NCBI RefSeq assembly: GCF_022844445.1
Contig: NZ_JALHLS010000007.1
Location: forward strand, 62,001-126,000
Direction of reading: 5' to 3'
DNA from: Hyphomonas sp.
Lineage (GTDB): Bacteria > Pseudomonadota > Alphaproteobacteria > Caulobacterales > Hyphomonadaceae
DNA length: 64,000 nucleotides
The notes beneath the pieces were generated by a model. The model made no database searches, was not told where the DNA came from, and was given only the letters and a program-made list of their open reading frames with translations. Shown here one piece after another: positions 56,331-64,000 of the stretch (position 1 is its first letter; each line of letters starts with the position of its first letter). A program made the position numbers and the translations under genes.

Positions 56331-56912
56331 ATGAAGAACATCATCACGGCCATCATCGCAATCGCCTGCATCGTGGCAGGTGGGGTAGGGGGGCATTTCC
56401 TCCGCTCCATGGGCAGCAGCGAGCCAAAGGCTGAAAAGCACGGCGAGGAAAAGTCCGAAGGCGGGCATGCCGAGAAGAAGGACGATCACGCCAAACCAGA
56501 GAAGAAGGCGGACAAGAAGGAAGCCAAGGCTGACGGCCATGGCAAGTCCGGCGGTGACGGGCACGGCGCCGAAGGCGGCGCAAGTGGCGGCGTCATCTAC
56601 TTCAAGTTCAGCCGTGAGTTCGTGGTTCCGGTCGTCAGTCAGGGCCGTGTCACCAGCCTGGTGATCATCAACCTGAACCTCGAAGCCGACGCAGACATGT
56701 CCCAGAAGCTGTTCGAGATGGAACCCAAGCTGCGGGACAATATCATGACGACGCTGATCACCATCAGCAATGATGGCAAGACGTTTGAATCAATGACTGA
56801 CGTGGAGAACTACGAGTCCATCCGCAGCATGGTCATGATGAACCTGAAGAGCGTGATGTCGACCGGCATTCACAACGTGCTGATCGTGGATCTCGCGAAG
56901 CAGGATCTCTGA
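56331..56912 (+). CDS. FliL-family protein (paralogue 2) with Lys/His/Gly-rich linker
   Basis: N-terminal TM, EKHGEEKSEGGHAEKKDDHAKPEKKADKKEAKADGHGKSGGDGHG linker, FliL-like C-terminal domain. Confidence 0.75.
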   Translation: MKNIITAIIAIACIVAGGVGGHFLRSMGSSEPKAEKHGEEKSEGGHAEKKDDHAKPEKKADKKEAKADGHGKSGGDGHGAEGGASGGVIYFKFSREFVVPVVSQGRVTSLVIINLNLEADADMSQKLFEMEPKLRDNIMTTLITISNDGKTFESMTDVENYESIRSMVMMNLKSVMSTGIHNVLIVDLAKQDL

Positions 56913-56942
56913 GCGGCCTTCATGAGGTCCAGAGAGCCAGGC

Positions 56943-57602
56943 TCACCCGATCTTCTTCACCTTGCCGAGTTCACTGGCCAACTGGGCCGCCGTGTTGGCG
57001 ATCAGGACGCCGCCTTCACTGCTGATCGATGTAACAGTCGTGATCACATGCGGAGACGTCTTGCCGAGCAGCTGATTGCTCTCGCCATAGTGACTGATGC
57101 TGAAGTCGAAGATGTCGCCCGATTTGGCAGTCAGCCCCGACTGCAGCCGGCCGTCCCACGCATGAACATCCGAGTCCGGATCAAGTTCTTCCGTCCAGAC
57201 CGCCTGGCCATCGGCATTCTTGATCGTCAGGATGCTGCGCTCGGTGCCCGCGGGTGGCTCAAGGCTGAAATTGACGCTTGAGCCAGTGTAGGGCAGGCGC
57301 GGCGCCTCGATCGATACGGCCTGGCCGAGCCACTGGCTCGCAAGCAGGCCCGTCATGTCGTTCATCATCGTCGCCATTGACTCGAGCGCCGAGTTCGAGC
57401 GCACCTGTTGTTCGAGCGTCGAGAATGTCGCGAGCTGCTCGACAAACTGGGTCGAGTCGAGAGGAGCCAGGGGGTCCTGGTTGCGCATCTGGGCCGTCAG
57501 CAGCTTGATGAAGGTCTGGAACTCTTCACCCATCGCTGGTGCTGCTGTCGTTGCGCTCGTGTTTGTCTGTGGCGCCGTGTAGCTGGTGTTGACGGTGGTC
57601 AT
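56943..57602 (-). CDS. flgD: Flagellar hook capping protein FlgD
   Basis: Start ATG 57602; EEFQTFIKLLTAQMRNQDPLAPLDSTQFVEQLATFSTLEQQVRSN. Confidence 0.94.
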   Translation of the reverse strand: MTTVNTSYTAPQTNTSATTAAPAMGEEFQTFIKLLTAQMRNQDPLAPLDSTQFVEQLATFSTLEQQVRSNSALESMATMMNDMTGLLASQWLGQAVSIEAPRLPYTGSSVNFSLEPPAGTERSILTIKNADGQAVWTEELDPDSDVHAWDGRLQSGLTAKSGDIFDFSISHYGESNQLLGKTSPHVITTVTSISSEGGVLIANTAAQLASELGKVKKIG

Positions 57603-57612
57603 GCTGGAATTC

Positions 57613-58992
57613 CTAAAGCCGGATATCGAGACGGCCGCCCGGTAGGGTGCGGGCGCCAGGGATGGAGTCTGTTGAAGCGTTGACAGCCAGGCTGGCCGCG
57701 CCGACATCGCCGAGTGCGGCCGCGCGCGCAAAGGGATTTGGCGGCGGCGACTGCGGCGAGCCCTGCTGCTGATGCTGGAAGCTCAGATTCTCACTGCCGA
57801 TGCCGTGGCGCTCAAGGCTCTGGACCAGTTCCAAATGCATTTGCCGGAGCTGGCGCATGGCCTCAGGTGTTTCGCTGGTGATCGTGACCTGCTGCAAGCC
57901 CTGTGCATCGAATTTGAAGTCGATGGAGACCCGGCCGAGTTCTGGCGGATCCAGCTGGACGACGATCCGATCGGATTGTCCGTCGTCGGCGGTTTTGGTG
58001 ACGATATCGACAATCTGGGCAGGGGAGGCGGTGACAACGGCGAAGGCTGGCGCGCTGGGGACCAGGCTCGGCGTTGCAGCGGTGGCCTGCGGCGTTGCCG
58101 GCGCAGCGACGGCGGCAAGTGTCTGTGTGCCGGTGACGGTTGTGCTGTTCAGGCCGGCGGCATCTAACGGGGCGCCTTTGCCGGAGATCTCCAGGAGGGG
58201 AGCCACTTCGGTCTCCGCAAGCTGCGCATTTGGCGGGGCGAGTTGCTCGCCATTGCGCGGCAAGATCGCGGAGGCATCGGGCTGCGCTGCCGCTTCGGTC
58301 TGATGGGTTTGCCGGGCGACCGGCGCCTTTGAGGCCGCTGAGGCGGGCGCCGGTGAGGCGCCGGGGACGGCTGCAATCGCTGGCAGGGCTGCCACAATCT
58401 CGTCCGGGGCAGCGGTCGGCGCCGGCACGGGCGCGCGACTGGCATCGGCCACATGATGCACAGGTTGGGCGGCGGCCTGCGCAGTAATCTTGCTCATCTC
58501 CTCGGCCGGGGGCCGGGGTTCATTGTCAGCAGTCAGGGCAGTTCCGGCGGCAGCAGAAGCTGTTGCTTCGGTTGTACTGGCTGGTTGCACGCGCGGCGGT
58601 GAGGCCGCGTCAGTGCCTGCTTCCTGGCCCGGAGCGATTTCAGCCTGCGCTTCGACGCCTTCGCGGACAATCTGCCGGTCTAAGACAATCTCGCTCTTCA
58701 GGATGGCTGCGGCAGCGTCTGCGCCCAGGGGTTCGGCCGCGGCCGCATCGACCAGGTCGCTCTCCGGCAAGACAGCCGGCCCGGCGATGTCAGCCGGCAG
58801 GACAAGCGCCATGGCCGCGGTGGTTGCTTCAGGCGATACGGCTGGCGTGTCGGCGGCTTCAGCATCCCGCGCGCGCGCAAGACTGCTGGCGAAAGCTTCG
58901 CCGCTGCCCGCCTTTGCCGGCTTCCGGTCCGGAGAATCGGCGGCCAGGGATGTGTTGAGGCTTCTGAAGTCTGCTTCGAGCGCGATCGCCAT
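57613..58992 (-). CDS. FliK-like hook-length control protein
   Basis: Ala/Pro-rich linker and C-terminal RIVVQLDPPELGRVSIDFKFDAQGLQQVTITSETPEAMRQLRQMHLELVQSLERHGI. Confidence 0.88.
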   Translation of the reverse strand: MAIALEADFRSLNTSLAADSPDRKPAKAGSGEAFASSLARARDAEAADTPAVSPEATTAAMALVLPADIAGPAVLPESDLVDAAAAEPLGADAAAAILKSEIVLDRQIVREGVEAQAEIAPGQEAGTDAASPPRVQPASTTEATASAAAGTALTADNEPRPPAEEMSKITAQAAAQPVHHVADASRAPVPAPTAAPDEIVAALPAIAAVPGASPAPASAASKAPVARQTHQTEAAAQPDASAILPRNGEQLAPPNAQLAETEVAPLLEISGKGAPLDAAGLNSTTVTGTQTLAAVAAPATPQATAATPSLVPSAPAFAVVTASPAQIVDIVTKTADDGQSDRIVVQLDPPELGRVSIDFKFDAQGLQQVTITSETPEAMRQLRQMHLELVQSLERHGIGSENLSFQHQQQGSPQSPPPNPFARAAALGDVGAASLAVNASTDSIPGARTLPGGRLDIRL

Positions 58993-59107
58993 CTAACATC
59001 CGTTCGACTGTCGTTAACGATACTACAACCATGCGCCGTAAAATATGCGTTAATCGAACGCGCCATTTTGGTAACTTCGTGCACGGATCATGCGCCGGGA
59101 GCCAGGA

Positions 59108-59422
59108 ATGATACCTTCAGCCTCACTAAGCTTTGACGCCGGCGCCATTCGCTCTGCGGCTCCGGAAATCCTCAAGGCTCCGGAGGAAAAGCAGGCTTCG
59201 GAAATCAAGGTCCGTTTCGAGCAGATGCTTTGGGCTGAAATGCTGAGCCATGCCGGGCTGGAAAAGGCATTCACGCAAGGGGGAGGGGAGGCAGCATCTG
59301 CATTCTCCCGCTATGTTGTGGAATCAATTGCCAGGGATCTTGCCGAGAAACATCCGATGGGGCTGGCCGAGAAGGTGGAGCTCGGTCCTGAGGCGCCATC
59401 CGCACAGGAGACGCCGGCATGA
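59108..59422 (+). CDS. Rod-binding protein (FlgJ N-terminal domain-like)
   Basis: ASEIKVRFEQMLWAEMLSHAGLEKAFTQGGGEAASAFSRYVVESIARDLAEKHPMGLAEKV. Confidence 0.75.
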   Translation: MIPSASLSFDAGAIRSAAPEILKAPEEKQASEIKVRFEQMLWAEMLSHAGLEKAFTQGGGEAASAFSRYVVESIARDLAEKHPMGLAEKVELGPEAPSAQETPA

Positions 59423-59799
59423 ATACAGCCATGACAGATCCGGTATTCGTCAGGCTTGCCGATGTTCTTGAGCATGAGCGAGAGCTTTTGCTGACGGGGC
59501 AGGCCGCAGGCGCGGCAGCCCTGATCGAAGAGAAGATGATGGCGCTCCAGGATTTTGAATCCCTTCTGCAGTCGACGGATGTCGCGGCCGCTCCCTTCGG
59601 CGTTCGGCGGGCCATCGAAGCAATCATTCAGCTGGCGGAGGAAAATGCAGCGCACATGGAAGCGATACGAAATGGCATACGGCACGCCGTCAACCGGCTC
59701 GAGGCCATCAGCTCATCTGCGCATGTTGGCTCATACCGGTTCGATGGTGCTCAGATGTCGTTTACCAACGCAATCGGCTCATTCAATAAGAAAGCGTGA
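59419..59799 (+). CDS. FlgN-like flagellar export chaperone candidate
   Basis: Small helical protein overlapping the rod-binding gene and upstream of flagellin; C-terminal SYRFDGAQMSFTNAIGSFNKKA. Confidence 0.5.
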   Translation: MNTAMTDPVFVRLADVLEHERELLLTGQAAGAAALIEEKMMALQDFESLLQSTDVAAAPFGVRRAIEAIIQLAEENAAHMEAIRNGIRHAVNRLEAISSSAHVGSYRFDGAQMSFTNAIGSFNKKA

Positions 59800-59948
59800 T
59801 GCGAATTAACGCAACTTTCAAACTTAGGGCGTAATCAGGTTTTTGAAACCTAGAGTGGTTCCGGGGATTTGCCCCACTGTCAGGACGACAAACCTAACCC
59901 GATCCAGCCGCGCTGCATGCGACGGCTATTCTCAACAAGGAAAAAAGT

Positions 59949-60794
59949 ATGTCCAGTATCCTGACCAATAACAGCGCAATGGTTGCCCTCGAGACCCTGC
60001 GCAACGTCAACCGTAACCTCGAAAGCGTCCAGAGCGAAATCTCGACCGGCAAGAAAGTTGCCACTGCAAAAGACAACGCCGGTATCTGGGCTGTTGCCAC
60101 TGTGATGTCGTCCGACGTCGAAAGCTTCAAGCAGATCTCTGACTCGCTGAACCTCGGCGCCGCGACTGTCGGCGTCGCTCGCGGGGCATCGGAGCAGATC
60201 GTCAAGACGCTCCAGGAAATCAAAAACCTTGTCGTTACCGCGCAAGGCGAGAACGTTGATCGTGCCAAGATCCAAACCGACATCGACGCCAAAACCGCAC
60301 TGATCCAGGGCTTCGTGGACGCAGCTCAGTTTAACGGCCTGAATCTGATCGATGGCACGGCCACAGCAGACGTCGAAGTTCTTTCTTCGTTGAACCGCGA
60401 TTCCTCTGGTGCGGTCACGGCCGCCAACATCACTGTAGAGCGTCAGGACCTTGCGACGACAGCCGGTGGCGGTCTTGCTGCTCTGACCGCAGTGGACGTC
60501 TCGACGTCTTCGGTTACAGCGGCGGCCGGTCTTGTGAGCATTGAAACGCTCTTGCAGACGGCTATTGACGCTGCTGCCGCTTTCGGCTCGTCGCAGGCCA
60601 GCATCAAGAGCCAGGCTGACTTCGTCACAACGCTGACCGACTCGCTGAAAGCCGGCGTCGGTAGCCTGACGGACTCGGACATCGAAGCCGCTTCGGCCAA
60701 ACTCCAGGCTCTGCAGGTCCAGCAGCAGCTCGGCGTCCAGGCGCTTTCGATTGCCAATCAGCAGCCGCAGGCTCTGCTCTCGCTCTTCCGCTAA
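59949..60794 (+). CDS. Flagellin
   Basis: SSILTNNSAMVALETLRNVNRNLESVQSEISTGKKVATAKDNAGIWAVATVMSSDVESFKQISDSL; C-term QQQLGVQALSIANQQPQALLSLFR. Confidence 0.96.
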   Translation: MSSILTNNSAMVALETLRNVNRNLESVQSEISTGKKVATAKDNAGIWAVATVMSSDVESFKQISDSLNLGAATVGVARGASEQIVKTLQEIKNLVVTAQGENVDRAKIQTDIDAKTALIQGFVDAAQFNGLNLIDGTATADVEVLSSLNRDSSGAVTAANITVERQDLATTAGGGLAALTAVDVSTSSVTAAAGLVSIETLLQTAIDAAAAFGSSQASIKSQADFVTTLTDSLKAGVGSLTDSDIEAASAKLQALQVQQQLGVQALSIANQQPQALLSLFR

Positions 60795-60807
60795 TCTAAC
60801 CAATAGG

Positions 60808-60837
60808 CCCGGGGGCAAGATGCCCCCGGGTTTCCTT
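60808..60837 (+). terminator. Terminator/attenuator between flagellin and flaF
   Basis: CCCGGGGGCA-AGA-TGCCCCCGGG followed by TTTCCTT. Confidence 0.75.
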
Positions 60838-60857
60838 ACATTTGCCAGGAGGCTGAA

Positions 60858-61247
60858 TTGCAGGCATTGGCGTTCAAGGCGTATGGCGAGATCACCCGGC
60901 GCACAGCGGGTGAAAAGGAAATCGAGTACGCACTTTTCCTGCAGATTACTGAAGCTCTCGAGAACGTGCTGGATCCCGAAACGCGGTCCTTCTCCGAGTG
61001 GGCCGACGCCATAAGTCGCAACCAGCAATTGTGGACGCTTATCGCAACTGATCTTCTCTTGCCTGGTAATGCGCTCCCGGAAGAATTGAAGCGAAGCCTC
61101 TTCTTCCTCTCCGAATTTGTGCGCCAGACGAGCCTCAAGGTGCTCTCCGGCGAAGAAGGCATTCCCGATCTCATTGAAGTCAACAAGACTGTCATGGCCG
61201 GCCTTGTTCGCCAGTCTGCTGACAGCATGGATGCGGAGGTAGCCTGA
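60858..61247 (+). CDS. flaF: Flagellar biosynthesis regulator FlaF
   Basis: AYGEITRRTAGEKEIEYALFLQITEALE...LWTLIATDLLLPGNALPEELKRSLFFLSEFVRQTS; TTG start. Confidence 0.9.
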   Translation: MQALAFKAYGEITRRTAGEKEIEYALFLQITEALENVLDPETRSFSEWADAISRNQQLWTLIATDLLLPGNALPEELKRSLFFLSEFVRQTSLKVLSGEEGIPDLIEVNKTVMAGLVRQSADSMDAEVA

Positions 61248-61684
61248 TGTCCGGACTTGTACTCAAGATTGCGCCTGGCGAGCGGTTCATTGTCAATGGC
61301 GCGCTTCTGGAAAACGGCGACAAGCCGGCCCGGATTCGCATTGCCGATGGCGCTGCCCGCGTGCTCCGGTGCCGAGATGCGCTGCGCCCTGAAGATGTCG
61401 ATACACCCGTCAAGCGCATCTACTTTGCCATCCAGCTCATGATCACGGGTGACCTTGAGCCCAAAGACGTGACGCCCGCGATTGACGCTGACTGCGCTGC
61501 GCTTCTGGATGTTTTCCGTCCGATCGATCCCGAAATGATCCCGACGCTCCGGTCTATGATCAGCCGCGGCAACCACTACTCGGCGCTCTGCCACCTGAGG
61601 CAGATCCTGGTCATCGAAGCCCAGTTGCTGGCGCGCCGCCTCCCGGCAGCTACCAGCACGCCCCCGGAAGCGCGGGTCGCCTAA
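61247..61684 (+). CDS. flbT: Flagellar biosynthesis repressor FlbT
   Basis: LVLKIAPGERFIVNGALLENGDKPARIRI...RIYFAIQLM...YSALCHLRQILVIEAQLL. Confidence 0.92.
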   Translation: MSGLVLKIAPGERFIVNGALLENGDKPARIRIADGAARVLRCRDALRPEDVDTPVKRIYFAIQLMITGDLEPKDVTPAIDADCAALLDVFRPIDPEMIPTLRSMISRGNHYSALCHLRQILVIEAQLLARRLPAATSTPPEARVA

Positions 61685-62521
61685 ATGTCGTTCCAGCCCG
61701 TCATCCCCCTCAGCGGGAACAGCGGGTGGAAATTCCTGCAGTCGACGTATGACCGGCAGTTGAGCACTCATGCGAATTCTCCGCAGATCAAGGCGGATCG
61801 CGCCTACCTGACGGAAAAGCTGTCGGAGCCGATGTCGGCCGAAAGCTTTCTCAACGACAAGCGGCTGTTGCGCGTTGCGCTGACCGCATTTGATCTTGGC
61901 GGCGAGGAGTGGAAGCGCGGCTTTATCGACAAGGTTCTGAAGGAAGCGGCGACCCCTGGAAGTACGTTCCTCGCGCGCCTCAACAACCCGAAGTACACGG
62001 CCTTTGCGCAGGCCTTCAAGCCGGTAAACGGCACGATCACCGTTGCTCCGGAAGCCATCGACAAGATCGCGGCCGAGTTCGATACAGCGTCCTTCGAGTC
62101 CGCAGTGGGACAGGTGGACGATTCGATGCGCATCGCCCTGAACTTCAAGTCCGAGATTGCGGGTCTTGTCGGCAATGGGTCCAGCGACTCTGCGATTCTC
62201 TACCGCATGCTGGGCAATGTCCCTGTACGGACATTGCTGGAGACAGCAGCCAATCTGCCAACGGAAATCCGTAAGCTGGATATCGAGAAGCAGGCCGCAC
62301 TTCTGAAAGATAGCCTCCAGCAAAGATTCGGCATCAGCGACTTGAGGGACCTGAAGGAGCCCGAAGTGATCGACAAGATCATAAGCCGCTACCACACTAT
62401 GGAATCGATAAAGTCTGGTGCTGCAAACTATTCTCCGGCGGCCAACGCTCTGACACTGCTCAATGGCGGTATGGGCCTCGGCGGGCAGGGCGGGATCAAC
62501 CTGCTTTTCAGTGGTCTCTGA
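61685..62521 (+). CDS. DUF1217-like flagellar-associated protein
   Basis: 278 aa; KFLQSTYDRQLSTHANSPQIKADRAYLTEKLSEPMSAESFLNDKRLLRVALTAFDLGGEEW; downstream of flbT. Confidence 0.82.
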   Translation: MSFQPVIPLSGNSGWKFLQSTYDRQLSTHANSPQIKADRAYLTEKLSEPMSAESFLNDKRLLRVALTAFDLGGEEWKRGFIDKVLKEAATPGSTFLARLNNPKYTAFAQAFKPVNGTITVAPEAIDKIAAEFDTASFESAVGQVDDSMRIALNFKSEIAGLVGNGSSDSAILYRMLGNVPVRTLLETAANLPTEIRKLDIEKQAALLKDSLQQRFGISDLRDLKEPEVIDKIISRYHTMESIKSGAANYSPAANALTLLNGGMGLGGQGGINLLFSGL

Positions 62522-63871
62522 TCAGCGTTTCGCGGCCGCGGCCCCTGCAGGCTGAGCGGCGGGCGGCTCACCGACGCCCAATACCTCCCTCAACGTGTTG
62601 AACGAGACCTCGATGCCGTCGGCGCAGCGCGTCGCGACAAACGTGTCCAGGGCCTGGAAAAGGGCGATCGCCCGGTCGGAGTTCAGATCCTTTCCGAACT
62701 CATAGAGGTTCGCCCTCAACATCGGAGCGACCTCCTCGTACAGTGCGATCATCCGCCTGTATTCCTTGAGCAAGTCGTTCTCCTCAGCGGTTGCCGCGTG
62801 TGGCAGGCAGCGTGAGACGCTGCGCAGGACATCAATCGCCGGGAACCTTCCGCGCTCAGCAATCGGCCGGGCAAGGATGATGTGGCCGTCCAGCATGCCG
62901 CGGATCATGTCGGCAACGGGTTCCTCGAGATCGGAGCCCGCGACCAGTACCGAGAAGACTGCCGTGATGTCGCCTTTGCCCTCCGTGCCCGGGCCTGCCC
63001 GCTCGGCCAGTTCGGCGACCACACGGACCGTCGAGGGCGGGAAGGCATTGAGAGCGGGCACTTCGCCGGCCAGCAGCGCTGTTTCCCGGTGCGCTTCAGC
63101 AAGGCGGGTGATCGAGTCGAACAGGAACAGCACGTTGAGCCCCTGGTCCCGGAAGTGCTCGGCCGTCGCGATGGCGCAGTTGGCGGCGCGTTTCTTGGCG
63201 CCGGGTGATTCGCTGGCCGTCGCGGTCACAACAACGGTCCGCTTGCGCATCTCGGGTGTCAGTGTGTGCTGGACGAACTCATTCACTTCCCGCCCCCGCT
63301 CCCCGATCAGGGCGATCACCACCCGGTCCGCCTCAAGACCGGTGGCGAGTGAGCCAAGGAATGTCGACTTGCCGATGCCGGAGCCAGCAAAGAGCCCCAG
63401 GCGCTGGCCTCGGCAGATCGGCAGCAGCGTGTCGGTGACCATCCAGCCAGTCGCAAGGCGCGGCCCCAGCCGGCGCCGCGCATGGGGGGGCAGGGCGGGG
63501 GCGTGCAGGCGCCGGATGGAGGACTTGATGGGCGCCGTTGAAGGATCCCCCCCCGCAATCTCGCCCCGGTAGTTGATAACATGGCCGAGCCAGTGATCGC
63601 CCGGCTCGATACGCGCTTCCTGCTCGATCTCGACCGTGTCGCCGATGCGAATCGTGTCGCACGGCGAAAAAAGCAGCGCGGTAACACTTTCGGCCGAGAC
63701 GCTCAGGATCTCGCCATGGATGGTTTCGCCGGGCTTCTGGATGAGGATTTCGTTGCCGACCCCCGCCAGTTCGCTGACTCCAGCGACCTTCAGCATGCCA
63801 GGCGCCACATCGGTGACGGTGCCCCAGAGGGAGTAGAGCCGCGTGGGCGGGGAGACGGGCTTGGTGCGCAA
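62522..63871 (-). CDS. fliI: Flagellar export ATPase FliI
   Basis: RLGLFAGSGIGKSTFLGSLA Walker A; VVIALIGERGREVNEFV; NVLFLFDSITRLAEAHRE. Confidence 0.95.
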   Translation of the reverse strand: MRTKPVSPPTRLYSLWGTVTDVAPGMLKVAGVSELAGVGNEILIQKPGETIHGEILSVSAESVTALLFSPCDTIRIGDTVEIEQEARIEPGDHWLGHVINYRGEIAGGDPSTAPIKSSIRRLHAPALPPHARRRLGPRLATGWMVTDTLLPICRGQRLGLFAGSGIGKSTFLGSLATGLEADRVVIALIGERGREVNEFVQHTLTPEMRKRTVVVTATASESPGAKKRAANCAIATAEHFRDQGLNVLFLFDSITRLAEAHRETALLAGEVPALNAFPPSTVRVVAELAERAGPGTEGKGDITAVFSVLVAGSDLEEPVADMIRGMLDGHIILARPIAERGRFPAIDVLRSVSRCLPHAATAEENDLLKEYRRMIALYEEVAPMLRANLYEFGKDLNSDRAIALFQALDTFVATRCADGIEVSFNTLREVLGVGEPPAAQPAGAAAAKR

Positions 63872-63954
63872 GTAAACAAAACCCCTTCGGTTGTTAACCT
63901 ATTCTTCAATTAATCCGAACATTTTCTCAAAAGGTTAACCACGGTGACTCTGCC

Positions 63955-64000
63955 ATGATTTCCGATGTGCAATTGTTCAAGGTCTACGGCGCGATGGCCC
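63955..64000 (+). CDS. Start of a flagellar gene, probably FlgB-like rod protein (truncated by window end)
   Basis: ATG 63955: MISDVQLFKVYGAMA..., divergent from fliI; only 15 residues visible. Confidence 0.5.
   Translation, partial: MISDVQLFKVYGAMA

Noticed and set aside
59849-59882. Sigma-54 promoter (GG-N10-GC) upstream of flagellin in TGGTTCCGGGGATTTGC
   Set aside because: GG-to-GC spacing is 12 rather than 10, and the segment is better explained as a hairpin stem.
60836-62395. 519-aa minus-strand ORF opposite flaF/flbT/DUF1217
   Set aside because: Antisense to three well-supported flagellar genes.

Overview
The window is a GC-rich alphaproteobacterial chromosome segment, probably Hyphomonadaceae/Caulobacterales-like (inferred from CpdR, FlaF/FlbT, MotE, DUF6468 and gene content). 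It falls into four blocks. (1) 1-9.9 kb is ordinary chromosome: an RND efflux operon, an amino-acid permease, an SDR, and a HisKA_2 kinase plus receiver. (2) 10.0-23.0 kb is an accessory island next to tRNA-Arg(CCG). It carries an IS3 orfA remnant, two near-identical 159-aa genes in direct orientation at its two ends, an AbiEi/AbiEii locus followed by a 1119-aa membrane protein, an outer-membrane barrel plus LytTR regulator, an orphan nuclease-toxin-like tail with a coupled putative immunity gene, and a two-gene Pycsar-type system (pyrimidine-cyclase-like protein plus cNMP-binding/TIR effector). A ~100-bp dispersed repeat occurs five times in one orientation between these modules, with invariant internal spacing, giving the look of a cassette array. 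(3) 23-38 kb is mostly housekeeping or poorly characterised genes, with tRNA-Val(GAC), a likely sRNA at ~25.7 kb and an uncharacterised three-gene operon. (4) 38-64 kb is a large flagellar/motility cluster. It includes a divergent FliM-like protein between motB and motA, two FliL paralogues and an uncharacterised exported protein translationally coupled to motA. All calls come from reading the sequence and supplied translations; no database search was run.
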